In this document: positions 21,340 through 35,397 of the stretch, in pieces | Position numbering within the stretch: position 1 is the first letter of the stretch | Layout: the number at the start of each line of letters is the position of its first letter | From: Brachionus manjavacas | Taxonomy: Eukaryota; Rotifera; Eurotatoria; Ploima; Brachionidae | NCBI GenBank assembly: GCA_019054805.1 | Contig: JAHQIY010000002.1 | Coordinates: 186,001 to 250,000 of the forward strand | Direction of reading: 5' to 3' | Length of the DNA: 64,000 bases | Notes under the pieces: model-generated | What the model was told of the DNA's origin: nothing | What the model saw: only the letters and a program-made list of their open reading frames with translations | The model's database searches: none | Program-made: the position numbers and the translations under genes

Positions 21340-21968
21340 TTTTAGCAAAATAATTTTTTTATCTTTATATTTTAAAAAATATGAGTATTTTGATGCAAAT
21401 TTTAAAATCTGATGGTTTTTAGATATTTTAGTTTTTATGCTTTTTAGATGACTAATTATTGTTTTATGTATTTGAAGTATTATTTTTAGATTTTAACTTC
21501 ATAGCGATAAATTTAAAATTTTTTTAATAGATATGAACTGAAGTCAGTGTTTATATTATGGCCAAGTTTAATTGTATTAAAGCAAGTAAAAGTCTGATAA
21601 TTGATATAATTTCAAAGTTTAAAATATGCCAAAATATTTAAATGTTTCATTTGATTAAATTCTTTTGAATAATGCAATTAAAGGTAAATTTTAATTGTAG
21701 ACGCATTTTGAATTCTCAAAGATTGTTAAAAGAAAAAAAATTCTTAATTTAAATTAAGCGAATAAAATGGTCACATTAAAAAGATGAACACTTCAAAAAT
21801 ACCTCCAAAAAAATATTATAATAATGATATTTATTCTTTTTGCCAATTATAAAAACAAATTAATTATATAAAATTAGTAAAAACAATTGAGTCAAATAAA
21901 AAAATTTTACAAAAAAAAAAAAAAATAAAACTTCTACAGATAGTCATGCACCCTTAATTATTTACACT
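21340..21968. other. Spacer downstream of the neogenin gene
   Basis: AT-rich, lies 3' of the neogenin stop and probably includes its 3' UTR. No other feature seen. Confidence 0.35.
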
Positions 21969-24900
21969 TTAGCACTCAAATTGTTTGGCAGTGATGGCAT
22001 TTAAATCTTTCATAATACCTTCTAAATTAGCCATCTCTTGAGTCATACCTTCGTCGCATCGTTCATATTTTTTGTCATAGACATTTTCAATTGACTTTCC
22101 GTTCATCAAAAAATTGCTTCCTGGCTTTGGTACTGAGGTAGATGTTGTGTTCGAGTTTGAGAGTGATACTACTAGTTGTTTTTTTGCAGGACTTTTGAAT
22201 TCTTTGGCCTCAGAGTGCTTAGAAGGTGTACTTGGAATACTCACAGATGAAGACTGAACATGATTGTTGTTGTTTGAGTTGGAAAAGCTCTTGAGTGGTT
22301 GCAGCAATGATTTGGAGCTTGAAGTTGAGGTATTGATGTTTGCAATTCTGTCGTACACCTGGCTAGGACATCCGCTGTGAGAGGACGAAGCAGGTGAATG
22401 CGTAGAATATTCTCCATTCGATTGAACCTGATTGTCAATTATGTAAGGCTTAGCCGTATAATGGATTTTTTGGCTATTCGAATTGTTAAAATTTATAGTC
22501 TGGTTGGAAATAAGAGTGGCTGTAGCAACAGCTAAAATAAAAATAATTTCAATTTTATTAATTAGAATTTTGAATCGGACATTTAGATTTATTTTTAATT
22601 TAACTTGTACTCTAACATAAAAAATGCCTTTACTCTCAATAAAAAAAAATTAATGAAATGGTTTAATTTTTTTTGTTTGAATTACAAAATGTATCCAATG
22701 TTGAGATGTTTCAAATATTAAAAAAAATGGAAATTTTTTTTATAAAATTTTAAATAATTAATTAATTTATTTGTTTATCTGTACCTATGAAAAAACTAAA
22801 AATAAAGTTTAATAATATAAAATAAATTAAAAAATGAATAAATAGAAAAAAATAGATAAATAATTCATTTAGATTAAAGTTTATATTCAATCGTTGAAAA
22901 ACTCGGTCTAGTCGATTAGGGGAACCATAGTTCACCAATTATGTGACAAATTCTTGTTCTCATGTTTTGGTTTAGTTCACCCTATGTTTTTGTTCACATA
23001 AAGTTGAACCAAAACAAAATTGTGAGAACAAATTGAAATAGAAGCCCTATTTCTCGAAACTGATGTAAATTTAGTTACTTTGGGGAACAAAGTTGACTTA
23101 GAGGAGCAAAGATTCATCTATTTCGCAAATTTTACATACTCCACCAACTTTAGATTTTTTATTTAATTAATTTTTTTCTATCTTATCTTTTAATATTATA
23201 TTTAGCTTTTTCCTAATAGTTCATAAAACCTGAGAACAAGAATTGTTCCAATAACAGCTGAACCATAGTTTACATAACCGACTAGACCCGAAGAACTTTG
23301 TTTTTTCTTTTTAAATTTTGACTTTAGTGATAATTGACTTTCGTTTGATCTATTTAGCAAAAACTAAATTTATAGAGAATGGGAAACAGATATTAGATAG
23401 CTTTTTAAACTATAAATATTATCTTGAGGATCATCATTTAAGAAGCTTAAAGCCAGGATAAAAAAAAAATCAAAGTTTTTCATGTTTGAAATATTAACTT
23501 GAAATTATTAAATAAATTAATATTATTAATTAATATTATTAGTTAATATTATATATTATTATTATCATTATTAATTATTATTATTATTAACCCTAAGCTT
23601 TTGAGCGTTTTTGTAAGAAATTAAAGATAAAATTAAAGAGTTTGTAATAAAATTTATTCTATTCGATACGATAATTGGATTTGATTTTTAGTTAAATGAA
23701 TGATTAACAGATGAAATTTGTTAGTCTTGGGAGTTTGGCCTGAATACCTTCGATTAACTTCAGAGAAGATAGAGAGAAGACAAAGAACAAAATTGAGTTG
23801 AATAAACGTTTATTATAAATTTAAAGTAAATAGGAAAAATACAAAGTTAAAAAGCTCTCCTTTTTTAAGAATACAACGTCTATGTAGATTCAGTAGTTGT
23901 AACTTAAAAAGGTCATTTATCATAAATAATTTAAACAAAGATAAGTTTTGAATTAAATCGGTCATAAAGATTTATGACATATGATTAATGATTCTTAAAA
24001 GCATAAAGATAAAATCTAGATAAGTTGTGAAAATTGATAAGGTTAATTTAAATATTTGAAACGTTTATTTTCACATGGTAACAAATTTTAACTTTTATTC
24101 GGTCTGATAATTGTTAAACAAAATTAGATTAAATTTTCAACAAAAATGAAGAAATTAAAGTGAAAAAACTTTTCAATTTTTTTTTTAAATTATATATAAT
24201 GCAGGAAAAATTTTCAAGATGTACTTACGCAAATTTTTGTATGACTTGCGAGTAGAGTTATTTGCTGAAAAGATAGATGGTTGGTCCAAAGGACTTTGCA
24301 CTGAATTCGAGCTTGCATTGATGGGTATAGCTATCGGCTTAGGTTTTGCTGTTTGTCGTAAAAACATTGGCTCATTGTTTTGGTTCAAATTTACTGTGGG
24401 TATAAAATTAGGATTGAATGGTGAATTGAACGCGGCATTTGCTGCCTGTATTGCCGAATTAGTTTGCTCATCTGCATACTGATCCCCGCTTGGACCATTT
24501 CGAATATTGCCATTAAAATTATTCATTTGCATTAAGTTTGAATTTTGAATATGGTAGTGTTGTTCCGAATTGAAACAACTGGTTTCCGAGTTCGCATGGG
24601 AGTTATTGGTGAACAAACCCGCTTGGCTGTTTGCATAGAACTCCATGTCCGAGTTTTGCGTGTTCGACAGACTTAACGGGTTCATTACATTCATCATCAT
24701 GTGATTGGGGTTGTTAATTAGCAATGGCTGATGGTGAGGGGTTTTTTGCTTTAGAAGGGTCGAGTTGCTGGACATGTTTGGAATTGTGTTGAGAAGCTGT
24801 TGTTGTTGCTGATGCAAAAGCGCATTTTTTTGGTAAGATTCTTCTTCATCTAGGTCGTCATTTCTTTCCGAGCGATTCTTAAACGGCCTAGTGCTAGAGG

Positions 24901-27900
24901 TCAAGTTGTTGCGGTTGAAATTTTTGTCCTTGGATTTTGGTTCAGTTTTTTTGCAGACAAGGACCGCGACAAGAATGACTACAATTAAAAAAAGTGCCGA
25001 AATGCAAGCCGTTATCACCCAAATGAAGCTTATCTCAAGTTGAACTTTGTGTAGTGGGGAATTTTCATTTTTGTTTAGGACAACTGTTGGTTCAGTTTGG
25101 TCCGAATCACTTGATGTTATAATCTGTCCTCCACCGACTCCGTTTTGATCGGGTGTTCTGAACAGGACCGTGGATGAAGATGTGCCGTAGGCGCGACTAT
25201 TCCGCGCCTGGATCTTAAAATAGTAAATTGTTTTGGGCTTTAAATTTTTGATTGTATGCTTCATTAACTGATTGCTCGACTGGAAAGCGTTTATTATCTC
25301 GTTGTTCCATCTTTTATTCTCTTTGAAGTTTTTTTCATCCAGATAATAAATAATGTAGCCTGAAAAACAAAAAATTTCACCAAATTTTTTTCTCAATCTT
25401 ATTTCATTAGTTTTAATATTTGAAAAAATTCCATTTTTTTAATCAATTTAAGATTTTTAATATTGTTAAATTGATTTATTTACGACTCTGTTATATGTGC
25501 TTCAATTTTCAGAATTATTTAATGTTATTCTATTTTTTTTCGAAAATTCTTTCCAAAAATTTTTAAAAGGAAAATTTTTATTAAAACAGTTTTAAGTGAA
25601 TTCTTGAAATATTAAAAAAATTTAAAATAGAAAAAATAAATTAGTTATTCTATTCAATAAATTAAACATTTTATTTGAATAAAGTTTTTTTTTGAAGGAT
25701 CGTACACTCATTTTTTTTGGGAGTTACAAAAAAAAAGTATTATTCTCAGGAGTCTAAAATTAACTTGCCCTTTAAAAAGTTTTAGTTCTTTCAGAACAAG
25801 GTATTCAGTGATAAAATTGAAATATTTTTTAAAATTACATATATTTAGAAAAAAAATAATTTTTTTTACATCCTGGTGTAAATTTTTATTTTTAAAAAAT
25901 AAGCCAAAGAAAAAGGAATTACTTTAAAATTCATTCATTTATTTTAAATAGCATATTAAATTTAAATTTTTAATGCAGCACTACTGTAGAATTTTAATTT
26001 TTATTGCCTGGATAATTTAAATTTTGCTATTTAAGTTTAAAATTTGTAAATTTTAACATGAGATAGATGGGAAGATATAAATTCACTAAAATCTGTGATC
26101 TGTGTCTTATAAGCTAAAAAGTTGTTTATTAAATTTTATGATTGTTAAAAGTTTAAACAATCAAAACCAGACTTGTTTTTAAGTCACAAGTCTTAAGTCA
26201 AGTCAAGTCAATGACTTAAAATTTTTTTTATTTTTAGTGAAGTTTGGTCAAGTCAACTAATTTTCTGATTTTTAAACTAAAAAATAAATATGATTTTTTA
26301 TTTTAATCCAAAAAAAGTTTAGTTTTAAAATCAGAAAATTAGTTGACTCGACTAAACTTCACTAAAAAAATGAAAAAAATTTTTAAGACATTGGCTTTGA
26401 CTTAAAAAAAAAAATCCTTAAAAAAAATTTAAGTAGAATAGAAAATTGAAGTTTAACTTTTAAATGCTTAATTTTAAAATACTTAAATGCTATTATTATT
26501 ATTATTATTATTTATTGATTTAAGCCTCATAGGCAAAATAAAAATTACAAAAAAGAAAAAAAAAAAAAGTTAAGTTTCTTCGAATTCTACAAAATTTGAA
26601 AATAAAAATAAGCAGTTCACATATTAGAAAAAATTTAAAATAATTTATAATTTTTATTATTCAACGAAAAAATTGCTATAATGCTTACTAAAAGAACTAC
26701 TTTTTGGATAGTCTTTGAATTTTGTAATCTAATTTCAACAATCACTTAAAACCCTTTTTTTTGTAAAAAAACTAGACAAAAATTGGAAAAACTCAATGGT
26801 TTGATTTTATTTTATTTTAATAAGGTTTCTTATATTCTATGATCATTCTGCCCCTTAATAAATTATTATTAAAAAAATCTTCCATCCGAAAATTTTCAAA
26901 ACAAAAAATTCTGCAAGGATTGAAAAATTTTTTCTTCCGTATGTTTTTTGCTTGAATTTTCTTTTTGTTCAATGTTATATTTTTTATACAACCGAAAGTT
27001 ATTAAATGCTCTGATTTTTTTGTTTTTAATTTTTTTGATAAATTAAAATGAAAAATCTAAATCACTCATTATTCAAAAAAAATTAATTAAATTAAATTTT
27101 GAGCTTCTTTTAAAAAAAAATGACCGAAATACCTGAATTATGGAGTAGATTGGGAGCTTTCCAAGTAATGATTACATTTCCACTAGAGGTTGGGTCACTT
27201 TGAATATTAATTTGACTTGGCGCCGGACTAGCCTCCATGGTCATCTGAGATGTGGTCATGCTCCAAGGCGACTCTCTTCCATTTGCCACTAATCTAACTG
27301 CAAAATCGTACAAAGTATTCGGTATCAAATCATTTATGATCACATTTCTCTCGGTGGCATTTTTGTACATAAATTTGGATTTTGCCAAATCGGCCACTAT
27401 CCTGTACCTGACTGTGTAGACTCTGTCGTCGGCTATGGACTCATCGGGTCTGAGGTGCCAATCAGTCCAGCGTACCTCGATCGCCCGAGATGATATAGCC
27501 ACTGCCTGGACATTCAAAGGCGGAAACAAATTCTCATTGTGGCTCAAAGCCGATTTTCTCTTGGTAAAAACATCCTTCAACACCTCCATGCCATATCCGG
27601 CATTGTTTCCAGCCCTGAGACTGACAACATACTGCGACGAGGCAACCAAATTGTCAAGAATAAAAGAGTTCTTGTTGCCCGGTATTTGCACCTCTATCTT
27701 GGGATAACCGATGCCATAGGTGAGCAAATATTTTCTAACAAGGGTATAGTTGGAGTCGAGTGGCGGCACCCATTGGATCACTATGGATTCATCTGTGGGC
27801 TCTGTGTGAATTTGAGCAGGCTGACCAGGCACTCTGGACTCGTCCATTTGGTGCGCAAAAGTCTGCGCAATCACCCAATCGGACGCAGGACCACTTCCAT

Positions 27901-30900
27901 TCACAGTCTTTGCCGTCACTCGAAATGAATATTTGTGACCGGGCAAAAAGCCCGACACCACTTTGAACCTAGGCTCGCTGTCCACATCCAAATGCCACAT
28001 TTGCTTCTCATTTTCTTTCACGGCTATTTTGTAGCCGATTATGGGCCCGTTTCGCTTGTCCAGTGCGGGCAATTGCCACTTGAGCAACACTGCAGTTGTG
28101 TTCACTGTTTCGGTGGTGAGATTTTCAGGCGGACCGTCCGGCACATCGCTGGGCGTCTCCACCAAAATAGCCACACTGTTCTCTTTCAAATAGCTCTCAT
28201 CTATGTATTCATCGAATGGTTCGCTTTCACTGGCCACAAAAGCATTTGGTGAATTCAAACCACGTATCTTGTCAAAATAGTTCATGTCTATGGCGACCAG
28301 GCGAAATTTATATGTAGAATATTTGAGTAGATCTTCAAGCAAAAATTCATAGTGATCCGAATTGACAAAGTCAGCCGGTATGTCAATATTGATGTACTTT
28401 TCTGCTGATTTTTCTTCTTCTTGAACCCTGGTCTCGTAGTAAAAGTCATCACTCAGTCCCTCATCTAGAGAATCGTCGTACTGGTCCACTAGGCTGGGTA
28501 TGAACTGGTTGGGATGGAGATCCGAAATGGTTACTGGTCCGTAGTGAACATGCTGATAGTACAGACGGTATTTGAGTAGATTGTTTGAATTGGGTCTTTT
28601 CCATTTGAATCGGAGAGTGGGACTGAATGTGACGATGCCATCACTTGCATAGTAGTCGATTAGCTCGGCTTTGAAGTCGACTGGAGCATTGGACAAGTGC
28701 TGGTCGGTTCTGGCCTCGATTTGTGCACTCGGACCATACGTTCCCATTGCAAAGGCTCTCACGCTAATTGTGTAGACAGTGTTTGAGGTCAGGCCGTCGA
28801 TTAGACATGTGGTGTCCGTGGTGTTTGTTTGTCTCTGACGCTGGGTTCCTTTGGCGCGCCAGTTCACCGCATAAAAAGGTTGATCGATGCCGCGTAAGAC
28901 AGCTGGCGCGTTCCATTCGATTTGGATTGATTTTGGTTGAGTTAGGCTTGCTTTTAGATTGAGCGGTGAGCTTAGGTGAATAATGGCTCCGGTGGTGGTG
29001 GTGGTGGTGATGATGATGGCGGTGGTGGTTTTGGGCATGAAAAAGACTGAGTGCGTTGTTGTGGGTGTGTTGGAATCGTAGTCGTAGTTCATGTAGTAGT
29101 CGTCCGAATGGACAATTAGCTGGGCTACGCTTTGAATTGTGTCCAGGTCGTTTGAAGCCACGCATTGGTAGTAGCCTTCATCTTGGGCAATGATGCCGAG
29201 AATTTTCAAATTTCCTTGATTTGAGTTAAACTGGAAATACTCGCTGGGATATATTGGCTCACCATTTTTGTACCACTGGATGTTCGGATGGGGTACGCCA
29301 TAGGCCGAGCATTCGAATTCAGCATCTGACTTTAGGCTTGCGTTTAAATTAGATGGCTCTTTGACAAAACGAGGCGCTACCAGAACTTTAAGAAGCGCGC
29401 TTCGTTCATCACATTGGTTGTTAGGTGGATGATGACCACAAATGCGGCATGTATAGCTTCCGCTGTCAGACTCGAGCACTTTTTCTATCCTCAAGCTAAC
29501 GCCTTGCACTATTTGAACATGGTTGTTGAACTTGGGATCTAGAGCCAGGCCATCTTTGAGCCAAATGTAGGTGAATGTAGAATTGAGGCCGTGTGCTGCA
29601 TCATTTTGCGCCATGCATTCAAAGCTAACCTTGTCTCCTTCTTGCACAACTCGATCCTCTGGCCATAGTTTAAATTTTGGATGCATTCCGAAAACATTTG
29701 CCGGTGCGCTTCCACCATCTTTTATTACTTCTACATACGCACTACGCGATTCAAATTTGACAGAGCGAAATTTGGCAACACAATGGTACCAGCCCGAGTC
29801 AGACTCGTCTACACCCACTATCTCCAAAGAGCCGTCTTTATAAACATTCTTAAATTTAAAAAAATATATATTTTATTTATTTATTATTTAATTCAGTACT
29901 AATTCTGGTTTTGAAGTTAGATAGCTGTTGTCTTTGAACCACTCGTATTTAACTAGATTGATGGTATTTTCATTGAGAATTTTTATATGGCTGGTCAGGT
30001 TGGGTTTGCATCGCAGCAACAGCCGATTGCCAACGCTGATGCTCGCATTTTGTGGCTGGCGCAAGAACCCGTTGTTGTCGGCTCCTAGAAAAAAATGAAT
30101 CATTTTTCTTTTAATATTTTTGGTTAAAAAATTGCTGGTTGGTACCTTTTGAGGGTTTTACGAATAAATTTTTGCCAGAGAACAAATTATCAGCATTGTT
30201 TAAGCAAATCAGTGAGAAAATAATTGTCAAAAGATTATAAGCCATGACGATGCATGATAGAAATTGAAACTGAAAGACAGCGAAGGTGGTCAAAAATTGC
30301 TAATTACAATCGATATATTTCTAATTTATCTTTTTTAATTAATTTTAAAATTAAAAGAAAATTTACAAAAAGTAAATAAATCATTATTTGATTGGTATTT
30401 AGAATGGTTTATCATGATCAATTTATCATTTTTAATTAATCTTCAAAGTATCGAATCTAAATCACACAGAGGTTATCGTTAATTGAATCTAAGTTGATGA
30501 CAGCCCAACAATTCCTGCAAATATTTAGACCAGTGAATTGATTTGTGAGCATAGTTTCGGGATAATCTGTGGCTCGCTATACGGATACTAATGCATAGTT
30601 CTTGATGAAAAGATTTTGTTAACAAAAAAAATTTTATTCTACTCTTTGTTATTTATTAAAAAAAATTGAATTTCTGATCTATTTTGAGATAAATTTCACT
30701 TTTTAGCTTAAATTAAGAAAAGCGAAAAATTAACCTTAGGTTTTAACTAAATTACTCTAACATAATGCTTTTTCCGCAAAAAATTTTTATAATTTTTTTT
30801 AAAGAATATAATACGCAATGCATCACTGAAAAATTGTATAATACTTTTTTTGCATTTATTTGGAAAACTATTTAATTTAATTTACTTTTAAAATTATTTT

Positions 30901-33900
30901 AAAACATATTGTAATTCAGGGTCATATTTCTATTTTCACAGCGTGTAAATTCTTAAAAGGAGTTAAACAAATAAAGAAATTAGAAAATTATGATGTCGCT
31001 AAAATGTACCATCTATTTAGTTAACAAAAAATGTGAAACTAATTTTTTTGAAGGAACCAAAATTTTTATCAAATAAATTTTTTTTTTAAAATTAACTCTA
31101 ATATTTTAATAAATCATATGCTATATATTCCTTTTAAATGATCACAAACTATTATTAAACAATCGTTTTAATCGATATTAGAATTGTACTTTTATAAAAG
31201 TAGAATTAAATGAATCAAAATCACCAGTAAATAGAAAAAAATAAAATTGAAAGTTTCTTTAAAAATTTCTTTTGTTTTTTTATTGTAAATATTTAATTTA
31301 AATTGCTTCTTTTAATAAATACTTCAAGAAAAAAATTACAATAGTGTTTAGGTATATTTTTGCAAGAAGCCTATATTGTCTAATATAATTTTCAAAAAAA
31401 TCATAAATTTTATCACAAAATTAAATATTTTAATTTAAAAAAATTGAGAGTCTAATTAACTTTGCTTTCGTGATTTAATCTAATTTTTTTCTTTAATTTA
31501 AGACTCTAATTTGGTCTAAGAAAAAGATATTCTGATCTTTTAAAAAAAAGAAATTTGCAAAACAGTAAAAATTGATAACGGGCTTATGATTGATTTAATA
31601 CAGATAAATTTCAATCAATTTGATAGAAAATGCCTTGAGAGGTTATATTTATAGTAATCAAGACTTCAAGTCCTGAAAATGAAATTTTTTTATTTTTTTC
31701 TTTTGATCATAGTGCCTCAAATCATAAACCGTAGTATCAGACTAATAAATTAAAAAAATTTTGAAATTTAAACTTAGATAATAGATACTAATAAAAAAAA
31801 TTTGTAAAAAATGGTAAAGAAAAATACCAACTTTAATTAGAAAAAAAAACATTGCGATTTTTGAGTCTAAAAGAGGCTTTTTGACTCGGAATTGATATGT
31901 CCGAGTAAATTTTATTATGTGGGACACTTAACATTTAAATTTTTAGGCTAAAAATTTTGTTGAAATAAAATAATTATTACAAAACCATTTAAATAATTGA
32001 TTATTAATAATTTTTTTTCTAAGTAATTAATCTTTTAGTCAACAAGGACCTCTTAAAAGCATTATGGTTTAATAAAAACTAAAAATCTTAATAAAATTGC
32101 TTAATTCTGTAAGATTGATTCACTTATTAATAGTGGGTGCAATTTTGAGAGGATTTCTGGAAAGTTGCAGATTAATGAAAGAGCAAAATTGTCACAAATG
32201 ATATGATGGAGACTGGATTAGTTAACTAAACTATAATGCATCTTTCGAGAAGATGTAATATAAGAGCCCAAGAGTTTTTAAAGACGATTTGTTATTTTAA
32301 AAAAAAAAAAAGGTTTCCTGAAGTTAACTGAAACAATTGAAAAAAATATTCACAGTTCCTTAAGAAGATGTTATCAAGAAGAATAATGGATTGAAAAAAA
32401 AACAGTAAAAGCAGTTTCTTAAACACTTAAATGATGGTTTTATTGAGCTGACGGTTGCTCAAATTAACAATTTAACCCAAAACCAAGAAAAAAATAAAAC
32501 AAAACATTTATTTACCCAAAAAATAAAATAAAACTTTTATTTACCCAAAGTTTTTTAAATATATGCTACTACTAATAAAAAAGATAAATTTTTTAAATAC
32601 ATCCTTTTATTTTTCGAACAAATGCATAACTTCACAATTCATTACTACTAGAATTAATCTTATCTATTCTTTTTGAAGGATTTTTTTGAGAATAAAAGTC
32701 TTAAACTAGCCTATTATTATTTTTTTTAGAAAAATAATTGAAAGTTTTAAAGAATTAATAAATTTTCAGTTTTGATATCCAAATAATCTTTAAAAAATTT
32801 TTTAATGTTTTCTAATTTAGAAAAAAATATCGAATTTTTTTGTATAATATCTTAATTTATGATAAAAAAGTTTGTATATCCTGATTTTATCTTTCGGAGA
32901 AAATTAGGTTAAGTATATTTTTTTTACCGAATTTAACACATTTAGAATCAGGTTTAAGCTCAAAATACATATGGTAAATCGTTAACTTAATAATTTCTTT
33001 TTATTTCACTAATTTAATTTATCATTAAAGCACTTAACCCATTTCGTAGAGTAATTACTTTTTTTAAGGAATTATCAAGTGACTCTACCTTATAGGTGCA
33101 GGCCCTTCAATTTTTTCTCGCTATTTCTGCAATAATTTGAAAAAAATAAAATAAAAAAAAACTTCTCTTTAAATATATTCTATAAATAGTCATAAATTAA
33201 GAGAATTTTAATAAATTTAATTTTATCCAAGTGTTAATAACCAAAAATTAAATTTGATATGAATATGACATAATCTCATTCGGATTCTTCTGACAATTTG
33301 ACATAAAAATTTTGCTGTGATATTTTTTTATCATTGATTTATCTCGAAAAATCATGACCGTATTTTATGTTCTAAATTTTAATTTTTGTACAAAAATTAA
33401 TCAAATTGTACAATAAAGATTAGATAGGAAAAAATTCTAAAAAAGAAAAATTTATTCAAAGTAAGATAAACGAATGGTGAAGATTTTATAAATAAGACCT
33501 AATCTTGTTTAATGCCTAGGATTTAGAGCTAAATTCAAGTTGTTGAAATCGTGCAAGTATAAACACAAATGACTTGTTGAATGCATTAAACAAACACTGG
33601 TGAACAAACTTCAACTATTTTATAAACTTCGATCAAGATAAATCAATTTTATTATTTAATAAAAAATCAAGACTAGAGCCTTTAGACTAATTGCAAAACT
33701 AGAGCCAATGTTTGTTTAGCTAGACTTGGTGAGTAAGAGAACAACTGTGACATGCGGTAATTAACTTAAAATTTGAGAGCAATTAATTGCTCTAGAACCT
33801 TAGTGGTTTCAAGTGATCACTCGAATAACTACAAGTCCATATTTGCAATTGTGTAATGAAAGCAAATTTTCTAGCTACTGATTTGCAATCTAATTTGCAA

Positions 33901-35397
33901 GCAAATCAAATATTTGAATTAAATTTCTTGCTAAAAATCTAATTATCTTTCATTTGTAAGTATCCACTTGTAAAGGATCATTTTTTACAAAATCTAATTA
34001 AAGACTTTGATGGAATTTTGATTACTAATGTCATCAACACTGGGTTTTTTCGCATATTGCATAATAACTTTTAAGATAAATAATTCTATTCGATTTTTTT
34101 AGGCTAATCGATAAAATAAAAATTGAATAGCAATTTTGATACTAATTAAGGTAAATATTTACAAGAACTAATTTTTTTTTAATTTCCATTCTCTTAGAAA
34201 AAAATCAAGAATACTTTTCTTAATCACAAAGTATTCGATTGTGAAAATTAAAAATTTCACGATAAAATTGATACTAAAAATTCATTTAGACTTATTGCTA
34301 AAAATGGTAGTGTATTTTTTAATTATCATTTTGATCTTTACAAAATTAAAATAGATAATCCCAGTAACATTTTAAAATCATAAATAAAAGGTTTGAATAT
34401 TTACATTTTTTTCTGAAAAACTTTTATTTTTAATATATTCATTAATAAAATGTGATTTTTTATTTCTAAAATATCCGTGACCAAACAAAAAGTTTATTTG
34501 GCTTCTAATTTGAAGAAATTTTGTAAATAAGCAAAAATCTAAAAGAATTCATTATCTAATAAATATTGATAAATAATTTTCATCAACTCAATTGACTCAT
34601 TGCATAAATATTTTAGAAAATATATCTTTTTTGTTCATAGTGCATCCAAGTGTGGTCCTAACAAGTCAGGAAGTTTTTAGTCAGTCCATTGATTAAACAA
34701 TGCTATTTTAGAAATAAAAATAAATGGAAAAAATTTTACAATTAAATTAATTAAATGCAATTAGTTTTGTCTAGCGCTTAGCTTGAGCAAAGTCAATTAA
34801 AGGCAACTATTTAAAAATTCAGATTAGATCCGTTCAACCCGAATTAGATACAAAGTCATTCTACTTACGGTCAACTATGAATCGATAAATTTTGCTTGGA
34901 CGACTCATTATTTTTCCAAAATCATCACCAGCCAAGCATCTAAATGAAGATACTGGCAGCAACCATTGATTGCTGGCAACCTGTTCTGCTGAAACTTTGG
35001 TTTTATAGCTTAATTTCAAAGAGCCATTTCGAAGAACTTCTTTGTTTGATTCGACTAGCTGAACATCGGCCGAAAATTGATTGTGGCCAAATGCATCTTT
35101 GATCCATTTTATGTCAAATTTTTGCTCAAATGGACGCGATGACCTTACCAAACAGTCAATAATAACATCGGTTGTTCCACTTGCTTGGTCACTCAAATAA
35201 GTATCAACAATAAAATGGTCAAATGGATTTTTTATAAAATAAATAGGCTGATTAGATTTAAAATTTTCACAAATTGTAATTTTGATGCAAAAGGCTAAAA
35301 TTTAAATTTATTTTATAGTTTTCTTGGATTATTTTTCCCAAATTTTTCACTTACCAATTAAAAAGTTGAGTATTAAAATTAATTTTGTTCGAAACAT
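21969..35397 (-). CDS. NEO1: DCC/neogenin-family netrin receptor
   Basis: Cell-surface receptor for netrin-type guidance cues. Six exons: 35397-35355 (signal peptide MFRTKLILILNFLIG), 35294-34869 (Ig1), 30084-29900 and 29848-27133 (Ig2-Ig4, FN3 1-6), 25359-24229 (end of FN3-6, TM, cytoplasmic) and 22531-21969; 1687 aa. All internal junctions keep frame, mostly phase 1. Ig3 and Ig4 show the Cys pairs (VSFECMA...SYTCRIC; AEFECSAY...YYQCVAS). The six FN3 units include WQLPALDKRNGPIIGYK and the RWTDWHL...YTVRYR form typical of DCC FN5. TM about residues 1234-1259 (ISFIWVITACISALFLIVVI). The C-terminus MTQEMANLEGIMKDLNAIT is the P3 motif that defines DCC/neogenin/UNC-40. Ig4-FN1 linker is Thr-rich from a GGT/GAT repeat at 28990-29030. 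FN2 carries a long acidic insertion. Intron 2 is 4.8 kb, and an alternative first exon lies in it. Confidence 0.93.
22905..23288. mobile_element. Non-autonomous element with inverted ends in a neogenin intron
   Basis: 384 bp between GGTCTAGTCGATTAGGGG and, inverted, GGTCTAGTCGGTTATGT. Arms continue with AACCATAGTTCACC / AACTATGGTTCAGC and then inverted copies of ATTCTTGTTCTCA. No coding capacity and no clear target duplication. It lies in the intron before the last coding exon. Confidence 0.6.
26168..26450. mobile_element. AAGTC-family element, partial copy
   Basis: Left terminus CAGACTTGTTTTTAAGTCAC is preceded by ATCAAAAC, matching the target preference of the complete copies. The interior contains a ~100-bp inverted arrangement around AAATCAGAAAATTAGTTGAC. 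The right terminus is missing or too decayed to see. Lies in the intron between neogenin exons 4 and 5 (25360-27132), which otherwise shows only AT-rich sequence. Confidence 0.65.
26488..26575 (-). repeat. Retroelement 3' end with ATT tail
   Basis: (ATT)n run followed by TTTATTGATTTAAGCCTCATAGGCAAAA-type sequence; on the minus strand a GCCTATGAGGC hairpin precedes an AAT-rich tail. Same plan as 10736-10815 and the LINE 3' ends. No coding part. Confidence 0.4.
30146..30245 (-). CDS. Alternative first exon of the neogenin gene
   Basis: ATG at 30245 begins MAYNLLTIIFSLICLNNA, a good signal peptide, followed by 15 residues and a donor G|GTACC at 30146/30145. The exon is 100 nt and ends in phase 1, the same phase as the Ig1 exon, so it joins in frame to the Ig2 exon at 30084 (61-nt intron). 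The product would be secreted to the membrane without the first Ig domain. An in-frame ATG lies 48 nt upstream. Inferred from sequence; no transcript evidence. Confidence 0.6.
30246..34868. other. Large AT-rich intron of the neogenin gene
   Basis: Remainder of the 4.8-kb intron after the Ig1 exon. If the alternative first exon is used, its promoter should lie just above 30245. No gene or ordered repeat seen; 32100-32420 is somewhat less A/T and may be an unrecognisable transposon relic. Confidence 0.4.

Noticed and set aside
27435..28252. Plus-strand open frames within the neogenin exon
   Set aside because: Antisense shadows of the FN3-coding exon, with no family resemblance.
28764..29165. 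Minus-strand frame with a poly-His run
   Set aside because: An alternative frame of the GGT/GAT repeat in the neogenin exon; the true frame reads Thr-rich and joins Ig4 to FN1.
34861..35196. Met at 35196 as the start of a short Ig protein
   Set aside because: The frame extends upstream to an acceptor at 35295 that joins in phase to a signal-peptide exon at 35397-35355.
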